A stretch of 64,000 nt of DNA from Brienomyrus brachyistius (Eukaryota; Chordata; Actinopteri; Osteoglossiformes; Mormyridae), in NCBI RefSeq assembly GCF_023856365.1, contig NC_064534.1, positions 11,118,536-11,182,535 of the forward strand, read 5' to 3'. The notes beneath the pieces were generated by a model that saw nothing but the letters and a program-made list of their open reading frames with translations, did no database searches and was not told the DNA's origin. Positions 1-11,600 of this stretch are shown here, in pieces (the stretch's first letter is position 1; each line of letters begins with the position of its first letter). A program made the translations under genes and the position numbers.

Positions 1-1348
1 ATTGGATCATACCCAATAAATTAAGCAGGAGTTTTCACAAGACTACTGGCCACATTCACGTATTAACATATCACAACAAAATTAGTCAGTGACGGCTGGC
101 TTTGTTCTAAAGGGAAACAATATGGCTCAGAGTTCATACTTAAAAAAAAATTCCGTCAAACCACTGCACTCACCTTCTCCCTTCTTGTCATACACTCTAT
201 CCACGAATTGTGGGCTCTGCTCAGGAATGGCATCACGCTAAGTCATTTTTTTCTTTGGAAATTGTCTTTTTAAAAACAAAACAATAAAAAAAAAAAACAA
301 GACTCGATAGCCAAAAAAGTCTGAATACGCAGCCAGCTTAGCTCATATAAGTGGACTAGCTAAGGAAATGCCATGATCGCAGCAGTGAAGAAAACGTAAA
401 CAAGCACTCCGATGTTTCAGCTGGACCTCCACTGCAAATAACTGCGGCATTATTCCCCAGTGGCAAGGGAAGTCATAGGTCTTCAAAAGCTGTAGCCATA
501 GAGCACAGCCCTTTAAACAGAACCGTAATAAATAAATGTTGTCTGCAACTGCCACAGTTAAGCTACCGGGTCTGGTAGCTTCATCTTTCATATTGCTCTC
601 TCTCAAACGAGAACTGTGAAATGTAAAATACACAATTCATATAAAAAAATAGAATTGTTAGATAACATTTAGACCGTATTCAAGTTTCAAAAAAATAAAT
701 ATATTCTTCCAGACCGTCGAAACGTTACTGTGTTTCATCGGCAGGTCTCTCTGCCAGTCCATCTTTTGCCGTCCAGTTGCACTGGCTGTCAGCATCGCGA
801 TCGTCAACATCTCGCATTTTCACTATTACTACGTGCACAAGATACTCGTCACACAAACTGACCTTTAGCTTTTGGTATCACTGTGCTCAAAGCAGCTTTT
901 CTTTGTGTCCCCAGCTGCAAAAGAATACATTTAAGCTCATATTAGCAAACTGTAATAACACCATAAGCGTGTTTAAATAGTATTCCTCTAAGTAACTGTC
1001 CCAAAATATTTGTAGTATTACAGCCATTAAGCATTTTTGCTGTACATGGTCTATGTGGACCTGATCATTACAGAGCATACTGTACAAATATTAAAATTCT
1101 GTATAAGTGCAATTTCATCAGTCCCAGCAAGACCTGTCATCCTACCAAACACATTCTTTGACAGATGACAAGCAAAACTTTTCTGCAGAAATACAAGTTT
1201 AGATTCTCCTAATATAAAGCAGAACAAATGAGATATTTCTGATTGAAAGCCCTTTTCCTGATTCTTTCAGTCATGGAAGTTGACAAAATTATCCCAGACC
1301 AGTAGAGTCCAGATGTAATCCAGTGACAATGGCCCAATGCTGTTTTTC
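1..1348. other. Intergenic DNA downstream of the Jun-family gene, no gene seen
   Basis: AT-leaning sequence with scattered A runs. Short open frames on both strands carry no recognisable domain and no codon-level similarity that I can name. The nearest supported feature is the possible end of the Jun-family transcript at about 1350. I see no RNA gene. Confidence 0.6.
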
Positions 1349-1354
1349 TTTAAT
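1349..1354 (-). promoter_or_regulatory. Possible polyadenylation signal of the Jun-family gene
   Basis: On the minus strand this reads ATTAAA, a common variant signal. It lies about 980 nt past the Jun stop codon, a plausible 3' UTR length for this family. I saw no AATAAA nearer to the stop. A hexamer alone is weak evidence. Confidence 0.3.
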
Positions 1355-1369
1355 CTCTCTCTCTCTCAT

Positions 1370-1402
<33 letters not shown>
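1355..1402. repeat. Compound (CT)n/(CA)n microsatellite
   Basis: A CT-rich run interrupted near 1369 is followed directly by eleven CA units at 1381-1402. It is ordinary fish dinucleotide repeat and probably lies at the distal end of the Jun 3' UTR. Confidence 0.9.
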
Positions 1403-2330
1403 AACACTTGTACATATATACACATCTTCTGGATGTTTATGAAAGCCACTTTCTACCAATTGGTCTGCATGGCACAAAGCGAAACAAACTGTGCCATCTA
1501 AATTGACATCTCGACTTGTTTTGACTGTACACACGGAGTTTATGACAGAGCATTTCAGAGTTAAATGAGCCTTTTCAAATGACTGCCACAGTTACAGTAT
1601 TTGTATTTTCGTAAATATACATCGCCAAGACACACTAAGGGACAATACAGTACACACACTCTGAGAGTGCCAAGACACCTTTAAAATCCACTCACGCTTG
1701 ACAGAAAAAAAACACACACTTCTATAAAGTAAACTAGCTTCTTGGCAGATGAACATACCACATGAACCATAAACTTCCATTAGGTCTAAGCAAAGCAACG
1801 CGGCATCATTGACTCTGAAAGACACCTTTAGAAGTCTTTAAAAGACAAAAATGAAGAGTTTTTTTGAAAACCTATCATCAAGCCATTAAAAGAAAATGTT
1901 GTTCATTTGGCAATATATCCAAGACACTCCCATGGTGCGTCCTCAAGTTGTGGATACTGCACACGCAGTCAAAGTTACCAAGGAAACGCAAATCGCAAAG
2001 CATCTATGAAATATCTGAGTAAATTTTACTTAGATAAATTTAAATATGTCAGGATATGCCCAGCTTAGATCTACCAGTCTCATTTTTCATTTTGAGTGCG
2101 TCACCAGCCCACTGCTATCTGGTGGTAAAAATCCATAAAGAGTCTGTTAAAGGACAACAGGGCACCGTGTGTCCCACCCTAGCAACTCCTGGGCCTGGCC
2201 CTCAATGAAGGGTGGGGCGTAATTCCAGTTTGGTTTCCCCATTCTTTCCTTCCAAGTTATGTGCAAAGTCTCAGTCAGGAAGGGCAGCCCTGACCCGCCC
2301 CCACCCCTGCAGCTAACCCACCCAGCAGGC
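1355..2330 (-). other. Probable 3' UTR of the Jun-family gene
   Basis: This stretch lies between the TGA stop at 2331 and the possible ATTAAA signal. No coding potential is recognisable. On the minus strand it has a few ATTTA pentamers, for example around 2022-2045, of the kind found in unstable immediate-early mRNAs. Their density is modest, so AU-rich-element control is an inference only. Confidence 0.45.
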
Positions 2331-3311
2331 TCAGCAGCCGGAAGCCTCGCCGCTTTTGGCTGCCGAGGCAGAGCTCACAGCGATCTGGCAACCGCTGGTG
2401 ACATGGTTGGCCACCTTCTGCTTGAGCTGCGCCACCTGCTGGCGGAGCAGGCCGGCGGTGGAGGCCAGCTCGGCGTTCTGGCCCTTGAGCGTGCGCACCT
2501 TCTCCTCCAGGCGTGAGATGCGCTCTAGCTTGCGCCGGCGGCACTTGGAGGCGGCGATGCGATTCCGCAGCCGCTTCCGCTCTGCCTTGATCTGTTCCTG
2601 CGTCTCCATGTCGACGGGCGACAATGCTGGCGGCGAGGGGCCAGCAGAGTCCCCGGGCGGGTGGGGTACCTCAGGGACCGTCTGTGGCTCGTCGGGGCCA
2701 CGGCTGTGTGTAGTGCCAGGGTAAACCAAGGGCCCGGGAGGGTACTGCGCAGACTGCGACATCTGGGCAGGGCTGTAGCTGCTAAGATTGGTGTATACAG
2801 GCATCTCCCCTGTAAGACCCACACCCCTCTGGTAAGCACCCTGAACAGGGGGTGACGGAGAAATGGGGGCCCCCACCAGCTGATTCTGTTTATGCAGGTC
2901 GGCCAAAGCCTTTACAAACCCATCAGCGAAGCCTTCTTGCTCATTGGTCACCTGGCCACGGTAGAGGTAAGGACTGCTGCTTCCCCTGCCCTGGGGGGAG
3001 TGAATTATGAGATGCTCTAGGTCAGGACCTGCCAGCTTCAGGAGACTCATGTCGGACGCAGCCAGCAGAGGGCCGCTGGCATCGCCGCTGATGCCCACAC
3101 CAGTGGGACTGGCCCTGCAATCGGAGCCTGAACCTGCCGGCTGCTCCTGCAAGAGTTTCAGTCCAGGGGAACCACCCACAGCAGCAGGAAAACTCTGACC
3201 GGCCATGTTTCTCTTATTCATCACCTTGTGGCTCTGGTGCCTTGGATATTGTGGGAGTGCTTCCAGCTGGGGAAGGTCAGGGCTGTCATCATGATAGAAA
3301 GGGGTCTCCAT
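2331..3311 (-). CDS. jund: Jun-family AP-1 transcription factor (JunD-like, atypical)
   Basis: A single uninterrupted frame of 326 residues, intronless as Jun genes are. It encodes a nuclear bZIP protein expected to dimerise with Fos, ATF or Jun partners and bind AP-1 sites. The N-terminus [10 protein letters not shown] is Jun-type. The transactivation block includes [14 protein letters not shown] (about 90-103) and [22 protein letters not shown] (about 124-145). The [10 protein letters not shown] motif is at 207-216. The basic region is about 243-265 ([13 protein letters not shown]), and the zipper leucines are 268, 275, 282, 289 and 296. DLHKQNQL and [10 protein letters not shown] favour JunD, whereas [12 protein letters not shown] and YHDDS resemble JunB. 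The serines at the usual JNK sites are replaced: AASDMS stands for the TSPD-type site and LAGPD for LASPE. The C-terminal tail after SGCQ is unlike JunD. It could be jund or a separate fish paralogue, so the symbol is provisional. The family is certain. Confidence 0.96.
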   Translation of the reverse strand: METPFYHDDSPDLPQLEALPQYPRHQSHKVMNKRNMAGQSFPAAVGGSPGLKLLQEQPAGSGSDCRASPTGVGISGDASGPLLAASDMSLLKLAGPDLEHLIIHSPQGRGSSSPYLYRGQVTNEQEGFADGFVKALADLHKQNQLVGAPISPSPPVQGAYQRGVGLTGEMPVYTNLSSYSPAQMSQSAQYPPGPLVYPGTTHSRGPDEPQTVPEVPHPPGDSAGPSPPALSPVDMETQEQIKAERKRLRNRIAASKCRRRKLERISRLEEKVRTLKGQNAELASTAGLLRQQVAQLKQKVANHVTSGCQIAVSSASAAKSGEASGC

Positions 3312-3312
3312 G

Positions 3313-3345
3313 CTATCCGTCGCTCTCGCTCTGCTCAGCCCTCAT
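3313..3345 (-). other. Upstream ORF in the Jun 5' leader (10 codons)
   Basis: The minus strand reads ATG AGG GCT GAG CAG, then five more codons and TAG. The stop ends one base before the main ATG at 3311. The uORF is in a different frame. It would be translated if transcription starts upstream, as the promoter elements near 4.5 kb suggest. It could lower or regulate Jun translation through reinitiation. Confidence 0.55.
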
Positions 3346-4460
3346 AATCTGATGAACACGCTCATGACACCAAACCATTGTCTGTTGACAAGGATCTCGA
3401 GTTAGGGACTTTAGAAGGGGCTTCCCATCAGTCACCTGGGGAGAGAAAATATGAATGTACATAGGCTAAATGGTGTACCGTAAATAACACGAAACACTCG
3501 CGCCCTGCTGTGCCAGTAAAGGAGCGGACGCGGCGGACCACGCGCACATAACCACGCGCAGGACGCTCGCGCTGCAGGCGCGCGTGCGCACTCGCACACC
3601 CCCGCGCTCACATTCGCATTCCCGTCCTGTACGGATAGCTGGCGTTAGCCTAGCTGACGTGCCCGCATAACTCGTAAGTGAAGAACAAGACCCCGAAAAT
3701 AAACACAAAAACACTGTACCTCTCCATCTAGCTATCCCTGAAATCATTTTAGCCCCAGAACTGTACACGGTAAAATATATAGAAGGAATATTCTGTTAAC
3801 CATCGGTTTTCCCGACATATTATTGTTAGTGTAGTAATTTACATAAAACCAAGTATTTCGTGGTAAACTTAACTGTCTGTTATTTGAGTTGATACATCTT
3901 AAGTAAATATTTACGTTTTTGAACATTACTTATTTGACTGTATCTTGTATTCCTTACAGCCGCAGATGATCCCACATGCACTGGTACTGGTGCGTAGAGA
4001 AGCTCGCTTACTGGTAAATGCACAGATTACACATTGGAATATACAAAAATATATATATACAATTTCCTGAAAATAATTATGATTCGTAAGTCATGGGTGC
4101 TTACATGTCTCAGACGGTTTAACACTGCAAACGAATGCCATCCACTGCTGGTACTCCGAGGTTTGGAAAAGCCTGCGTAACCGCCTAGATCCGTTCAAAA
4201 TATGTTGCAAAAACACTCGTACACTCGGGGTGTCTGGAAACAACCTGATACTTAATAGTTAAAGTTATAACTATTCGACTTAAAAAGGAAATAAAAAGAT
4301 GATTAATCAGATCTCTTCCCCGTTACAGAAGTGGCTTGAACGCGCGTGCAATTGCCCCTCTGCCCTCGCTCGCGTCAGCTCGGCTCAGGGACTCTCTGCT
4401 TATCTGATTACTAAAACACACGCCCTCTACTATTCCTCCAGTTCCTGAAACCACCCCGTG
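3346..4460 (-). other. Jun-family 5' leader region with CpG-rich core
   Basis: This lies between the promoter-like elements and the coding start. Positions 3520-3650 are very CpG-rich compared with the rest of the window, as expected near a vertebrate immediate-early promoter. A good splice acceptor (CTCTCCCCAG) ends at 3436 on the minus strand, so a 5' UTR intron is possible, although vertebrate jun genes usually have none. The exact transcription start cannot be placed from sequence. Confidence 0.5.
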
Positions 4461-4461
4461 T

Positions 4462-4469
4462 TGATGTCA
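4462..4469 (-). promoter_or_regulatory. TGACATCA AP-1/ATF element in the Jun-family promoter
   Basis: The minus strand reads TGACATCA, the same octamer as the proximal jun1 TRE of mammalian c-jun, which is bound by Jun/ATF2 and drives autoregulation. It lies about 1.15 kb upstream of the ATG, consistent with the roughly 1 kb leader typical of jun. Function is inferred from identity and position. Confidence 0.6.
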
Positions 4470-4574
4470 CACGTTTATTACCTTATACTCCACATTCTGT
4501 CGAGGTCACAGCACATAAATGTTCCCGCTTCTTGTTTATTTGCACGCCACCGGTCGTACTGTCGCTTCTGTCGG

Positions 4575-4590
4575 TGACGTATAGAATTGG
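4575..4590 (-). promoter_or_regulatory. CRE-like and CCAAT elements of the Jun-family promoter
   Basis: The plus strand carries a CRE-like TGACGTAT at 4575-4582. A CCAAT box, read on the minus strand, is at 4586-4590. Both lie upstream of the TGACATCA element, giving a compact cluster in the same order as known jun promoters (distal site, CCAAT, proximal TRE). The distances fit, but no start site was observed. Confidence 0.4.
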
Positions 4591-4610
4591 TTTAAGAGGC
4601 TGGTCGCTAA

Positions 4611-6957
4611 GAACAGAAAATGGATCCGCACCTAACTTTTAAAAAATATTATTAATATTATTATTATGTAGAAGTACTTCTTCGGGAACAGAGCAGAAGG
4701 ACCAACTCTAGTAGCCCTGCCCTTGATCTCTGTAATCCGTAGCAAAACCTGACGGCATAGTTTCTCTTCTAACCGATGAGCGCCCGTAAGACATCGGACA
4801 TTGTCCGTAAGGTGAAACACTATAGGAACTGGGCGTCAGTTAAATTAATCGTGATCACAGTAATTAAGCAGTATTTACCATGATTCGCCCTTAAGATTAT
4901 CTGAAATTAATATGGGCGAGAACATTGCATTAAGTTAAGCATGTTTGAGCGCCAGTTACCACGTTAGGGGGAAAAGTATATGACTAAAACAATGTACTTC
5001 CATTCGACGGAGGAAGTAGGTGACGGACTCCATGAAACCGACCAAATGTATTGCACGAACTGCTTTCGTAACTGAAATTGGTCACCGTTTCTTTGTCAGA
5101 CATCATTTGTCAATTACCCAGAAATTACTTGGGTATTATTGAAGTTGCTGGTCCTGGCAGTGCAGTACGTATCCTGGGTTTCGTTTTGCGCACATCAACG
5201 CACGGATTGGGCGTGACACTCACACTTTCAGAGTCTCAGGCGAGGAATACTACGGCAAATCTATATTATTCCATTAAAAACCCAAATCAGCTGCATGAAC
5301 AGCGTTGGGGTAGTTTGCAAACCCTACAAACCATTTACAAGGTAGTAAAATTATTAAATACATGTAAATATGTGTGCAGACTAGTCTCGAATTGAAAATC
5401 TCATTCCAACCAGCTGACCAAAGTTTGCGAAACCTCTTTTCGTCTTGATGAATTTTAACTGACAATGATTAAACATAATTATATTTTAATGAACAATTAT
5501 GTATATTTTCTCCAATTATATATTTTCCCGTGTACCTGTCCCGCGTTCCTTTAATATAGACGGAATCCAGATCAGTTTATTGTTGTGAGCTGTTCCCAGG
5601 CAAACTTAAGTGAAAATGAGTTAGCTGAAATAAAGCACTAATATGCAGGTTGTGGTCTCCTGTACCAGAAGAAAGAAACCCTACAGTTCTATGTTCAAAG
5701 CCAAATTTAAAACATTAGGAACGTTTACATGCTGGAAAACAAGCAAAGTTGACTCTTTCATAGGGTGAGGTTTATATTATGAGGATGCAGCTACAAACAT
5801 GCATGGAATAAATGACTGCATTCAGGAAGATGCCAAGCAGTTTGAACAAACAGGGCATGAGGTAATGTCTGAGCACAGAATAAATAATAAGCTACGTTTT
5901 TTTCTGTGGGTCCTGGCTCAAGCAAGACCTGGGCCCAAATTAACCCCAGACACACCAGGGTTGTGTGGCACGATTAAATAATGTTTAAAATTGACTGGCA
6001 TCTGACAGACATCGGTCTGTTTTACCCAAATTGAGAAAAAATGGTTAAAAACCTTCTCAGTTACTTTGGACCTGCTCCTTCACGGTGATGTTTGGTTGGG
6101 AATTTAAGTGGGTCACCCAATACATGACAGATATTTTTACACTTCGCTTGTTTTATAATTTTGTTTGGTCTCTGAACACTAATTCCACACAATGGGCCCA
6201 TTTCCGACCCCAACACCTTTATATTAAGATGCTTAAGATGACAAAAGTATCCATCAGAGCAGAATATGCTTGTGTATTTTTTGAGTCTGGAGTCATAAGG
6301 AATAAACATGAGATGCTTAGAAAAAACAGCTTCAGTCAAAAAGATGCAACAGGCTGCCTAACATTGCATAATATTTTACAAAAAAAAAAACAAAACAAGT
6401 CAGAACCATAGAAGTTCAAGTAACTTTTTTCTAGGGTGTAAAATGTTTTTTATCCTGCTGGGACTGGCAACCGTTTTCTCACAAGTCCAGTTAATAAAAT
6501 TTTAACAAGCAGTGGGGGTGTGCTCTTACAATACACCCCCTCTACTGAGGTGACTATTGCTGCTTTATACGCTGTAGGTCATAATGACCGAGCAAAATGT
6601 TACTTAATTTTATAAAGAAGATTTTGTGGCACAGTGACTCAGTATGCAGCATTGCCAAAAACTGCAACGCTGGGGTTAATTTAATATCTCACCTCTCCCC
6701 TGTGTATGTGGTGGGGAATATCCCAGGACAGGGCAGCAACCCATTGCAGACAGTCGCTGGTATCCCCGGAAAATAATGAAAAGCAGTAATACCTTATCGG
6801 ACACAAATGAATGTATACGGATGATCACAGATTTCAAGTAAAACTTGAAAGTTGCATGTGCACATCGCTGGGTCATTATAATGACCAGACATTATTTGTT
6901 TTGGCTGAGTGGTCCAGCTCCTGGAAGCATGACAAGGAAGGGGTTTGATAAAGATGA
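4611..6957. other. Intergenic DNA, no gene seen
   Basis: AT-rich sequence upstream of the Jun promoter. Open frames are short (about 108 codons at most) and unrecognised. A weak match to the tail of the common fish repeat may lie near 6680-6760, but it is too decayed to bound. Confidence 0.55.
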
Positions 6958-7046
6958 CTAGGGGTGAGTTTCCCATAAGTTATATGTTAAAAGACAGAAC
7001 TTACGAACGACGTAGCATTAAGGAGGCTTTGGGAAACTCACCCTAG
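6958..7046. mobile_element. Short palindromic MITE-like element
   Basis: The left end reads ctaggggtgagtttccca and the right end tgggaaactcaccctag, near-perfect inverted repeats of 17-18 bases enclosing about 54 bp. It resembles the small palindromic repeats scattered through fish genomes. It has no coding capacity. Confidence 0.6.
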
Positions 7047-7085
7047 ATCAATAGACAGAATTCAAACCAGATATCTGAGTACAGG

Positions 7086-7392
7086 CAGGCCCTGGGTTAA
7101 GAATGTCCAACTTACGGACAACTCCTACTTATGAATGTACTGTCTTAAAGCCTATTATAAAAAAAATTGAGTTAAATGCAAGAGTTTGTAAAAACTTGGT
7201 GACACTTGTGAAAACACGGTGCGGCTTCAGCAGTGTGTCGGCTTAAGGTACAGTATAGTACTGTGTGTACTTACTTTTATTATTACTGTTTACTGTTAAT
7301 TATTATTCTACACTTTTATTATTTTTCCTTTTCTACGAATATGACTTAAAGACAGATTAAGAAAACGCATTTCACTCGTAACCTGGGGACCG
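7086..7392. mobile_element. Non-autonomous DNA element with CCTGGGTTA-type inverted ends
   Basis: The left end contains ggccctgggttaag. The right end contains ctcgtaacctggggacc, which is a similar sequence in reverse complement. Between them is AT-rich non-coding sequence. The ends resemble a widespread vertebrate repeat that begins with ggtccccgggttacga. About 300 bp, decayed. Confidence 0.45.
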
Positions 7393-8488
7393 GCCTTTAC
7401 TACTGGTATGAGAATGAAAAGTATTTAATGAATAAATACATATATGGATCAGCATGTAAAATACGGAATAACCCTGGTAGCTATAACTGCATATTTGAAC
7501 GACAAGAGGCAGAGCTTGAGGGACTGCCAGGGCAATATGGAATTATGGCATGGTACAGCTAGTTGGCATAATAAGAGTGATCACTTGGCTTCCACACAGC
7601 ATAGGGTTGTTGTCACATCTGTCCCTGTTGGCAGCCAGCTGCCTGCCAGTACATGTCTCTAGGCACTGCTGATGTTGCAGTTTTTAGCAAATACAGCACT
7701 CAGCCTGACCAACTGAAACCCTCTGTAGCTTAAACTAAAACTCCAGAGTTTGCTGAATCTGCAAATCCTATGGAGCAGCTTAAACAGGCCTTTAGTGCTT
7801 TAGTGCCATGTGATATTCTTCGGATGTAGCAGTTAGCGCAGCCAACTTTAACCTAACAGCATGTCTAAGTTAAGGGACTTGATTCCGTTGATTATATTGA
7901 AGACTGATGATGAAGACTGAAATTTGAACTGTTTTACTATTTTACCATGTAGCTTTGATTTTAATAACTTAACTGGGATTGGGTTAAATAAATACATTGC
8001 GTATCCAAGGCAATTGATCATCAGCCCTGAACTAACAAGTGCTTCGATTGAAACCTCGCTGACCTTGATTTACATTTACATTTTATTTATATGAATCCAT
8101 TTTTCTATTTGAATTTTCTCTCACAAAGCCTTTTGTTTGACTCAACACTGCTGTCCAACAACTCTGTCACACCCTTGTGGCACATATCCACCCCGCAACT
8201 TGTTGTATCACGTTAAACAGGGCATGTTGGCTATAATTGCTATAATTTGTTTCAGTTCTATTATTAAAAATAGTTGCAGGTGCAGTGCTCTTAAACCGCT
8301 GTCTTTATCTTGTTCTGTGGGGATCTTCATGCGCTGCAGTCATAAGTGTGGAGAACTGGCTGTTGGAGTCCTTAGTTTCTGTTGCCAGTTGTTATGCAAA
8401 CATGTCTGTACTGAAAGTTTTGTTTGCTTTGTCCACATGATCCTGGGTTGGGAAATGTATTATGGAAAAGGTATGGAGTTGCATTTTT
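7393..8488. other. Intergenic DNA, no gene seen
   Basis: I see no recognisable gene, RNA or repeat boundary. An open frame of 128 codons at 8137-8523 has no identifiable domain and runs into the following repeat. Confidence 0.55.
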
Positions 8489-8630
8489 CCATCCATCCAT
8501 CCATCAGTCCATCCATTTTCTGAATCCACTTGTTCTATTCAGGGTCGTGGGGGGTCTGGAACCTATCCTGGAGGATATGGGCGCAAGGCAGCGAACAACC
8601 CGGGATGGGGCACCAACCCATTGCAGGCAT
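8489..8630 (-). mobile_element. 3' fragment of a common fish interspersed repeat with (TGGA)n tail
   Basis: The plus strand starts with a ccat-repeat run, then reads through a segment related to GGATAGGCTCCAGACCC (reverse-complemented) and to the gggatggggcaccaaccca block. The same block occurs at 19131, 24400 and 36560. The element is therefore in minus orientation and truncated at its 5' end. Confidence 0.7.
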
Positions 8631-11600
8631 TTTTACTTTTCAGGGAAAATTTAAACCAAACCCATTACATAATGTGTGTCTCTCCCTGAACTCTCTGACC
8701 CATCGTTTTTTGTTTTTCTGAGGAAGGTTTGTTTTGCTTCTCTAGTAGACACAATCGCCTACACAAGTGCAGTTATATTTATTTATATGGCAGCTATAAA
8801 ACGAGATGCAGTAATATTATTGTAGATTAAAATCAAGTGTTATTTAGAGCACAGATTTTACATTTACATTTTGTTCGATGGGCAGGTTCTCATACCCCGA
8901 CGAATTTAGATACGATACGGTATTAATACTTTTTACCTGTCTAGATTAATGTTGTTGTAATGCAGTGATGACACTTGTTTTCAAAAAAAGTTCTCAAATC
9001 CCAGATAAGGCCTTTTATTGTCTCCAGGTTAATTTTCCTGAAGCATAAGTAGGTCAGTCGTTCCATGTCATACATGGAAGGTGGGTGTGACTCTGTTTGG
9101 GATGCCGTATGTTGGCCAAAAGTGGTTTAGAAACAGTGAAACTATTGGATGGTTGTTAAAGTCTGTGTCAAAGTGTGTTTAGTAGCCTGGTGGCCATTTT
9201 AACAACGGTGGAGGTGAACAGGAGTTGTCGTTGGTTTTGACAAAGATAAACAAAGAGGAAGCTGTATGGTGTCACTGACAGTCTTCTTCTTCAAAAAAAA
9301 GCCACACAAAGCCTCCCTGGGACATCTGACATTACATGTGATTCTAATTCCTGTAGATGACAGCATCCCTTATCTGAGGTACTTTTCCAAAACATCAAAA
9401 TAGCTGTTGGATAACAGAGCTGACGTAAATCCGAGCTCCAACCACTAACCAGATAAAGCCACTATAAGACATGCTTTCAGCCTTCTTGTTGGACAGACTT
9501 GTCAACTGCCATACCAGTGCAGTCACTGGACTGTGACCAAAAGTTTTCAGTCTATAAGATGTAAAAAAACTATAACATTTATTTAAATGTTACGTATTAT
9601 CTGTTAAATTGATCTACTGCTGTAAAAGTTTTCCTTTCGTTTGATGGATTCCTGTCTTAATATTATGGGTAAATTTCTAGTTTGAGAAATAACTCTGTTG
9701 CCTGCCAAGTGTATCACCCCGCCATTTGCCATCACCGCAGTGGCAGTGATAGCTGCTCGGTTGCCATCGCCGTGACGATGGTGATATCTGCTCATTCGTC
9801 GTCACCGTTTTAGAGGTTATGCTGGCTGTATCATCATAACCATGATTCAGTGCACATGGACACTGGCCCAGATGAATCAAAGGGAAGCAGATTCATCCGG
9901 TGGATGTATGAGATTTCGCCTCCATGGTTGTTTCACAAGCACGTTTTACAAAATAAGCTTATAACTGATATTTGTATTATTTATGCACAGGTGCATATTA
10001 CATTTCAGCAGTTTAAGTCGACTGCAACCAAAGGATGAATCCTAAGACTTGGACACACCTGGAGTGCTATTTTCAGGATTGTGGAAAAAGCCTGAAAGCA
10101 AACTTGTCTACTTCAGTGTTGCGTACTGGATACGTGAACCAGAATATTATATTCTGGAAACAGAGTAAATGGAAACTGAATCACCAGACATACAGGTTGA
10201 CACGGTGGAAGCAGATGTATGTAATAAGGCTGATTCACGTTTCACAGATTAAACTGTGAGTACCTTAAACTGTAGAGGCATAGGGCAAGAATAAATCAGG
10301 TGTCTGTCCAGATGCATTACAGAACATTTATGGTTTGAGGAATAAACCATTACAGACAAAGTATCTGTCTTTTGTGTTGGAGACTCATAGCAACGAATTA
10401 TAAATGTAAATGGATACTGTGTTCACTGCATTGTAGGTCTGACGGTTTTCTATACGTACTGTGGGCATCATATGTTCAGTTACTGTAACAGTCTCTGGGC
10501 AGCCTTCATGTGGGCAATACGGAGGAGCTCCCTCTCCCCCATTGCCCCAAATATACCGAATCTCATTGGCTCTGGTTTTGGCGTTACAACCAATAGAATT
10601 ACAGATGGCTTTGACCCCCTAGTAATGCGTGTGCTGGTCGCCCGGGCAACGTATTGTCAGTCAGATGCATGGAGAGAAATAGTGAAATGCAGAAAAGGAC
10701 TGCCCCAACCTAACTGCATTGCTTTTTTTCTTGCTGCCGTTTTATGTTTGTGTCCATTTTGCAAAACAAAAACCTATATAATAGTGTTTAAATTTCCTTA
10801 TAAAGAAATATGATTCAGATAATGTAACCTAGTTATACATTTATTAGCTTGGAATAGTGGACGTCTTCGATGTGGAGGACCGTTACATTTCACACAGTGT
10901 GCAGTGGAGACTGTAGTAATATGCTATGGTTTTTCATTGTCATAACAGTTTATAGGCTGCTGGACATTATATTGTGAGGTATGGAATTGTTGGTGACCAA
11001 TCACTGTGATGGGTCATTTTTGATTATACTAAAAAAATACAAGTCATGTCACATCACATTATATAATGTATTTTATAATATGGACAGGTTATTTTCGCAC
11101 TGTATCATATATTTTTTTTTACATAAGGTATGGTAATAATGCATCTTGTCAAATTAAGTTATACTGCATGGCTTGAACAATATCAAGCTATGCTATTCTG
11201 TATAGCCTTATTGTATGGAGTGGACCGCATCAGGTCATACGATATGGAAAGATCTCTGTCAGGTCACATTGTAATGTATGGAGCAATACATGCTGTACTT
11301 TAGTGTATACACGGTATCAGGTTATATTACATATTGTGATATTGACCATGACAGGCTCTGTTATATTTGAGGATGAAGATCAATGTCCTGGTCTGGAAGA
11401 ATGTGGCCCGTCTGTGTTCCCTAGAGACTACTGGTGGAAATCAAGGAAGAATCACACCTGAGTTCATTTATAGTCGAGGACCTCAGGCAAATGAGACACC
11501 CACCTGCTTTTTTGTTTATATTGGGCTGCAAAAAAAGCTTTTGTACCTGATAAAACAAACCTTACTTACAGGGTAAACAGACTGTGATAGATGCATAGCT

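Noticed and set aside
2275..2855. Open frames of 64-122 codons overlapping the Jun bZIP region on both strands
   Set aside because: They are shadows of the GC-rich Jun coding frame, which alone encodes a known domain.
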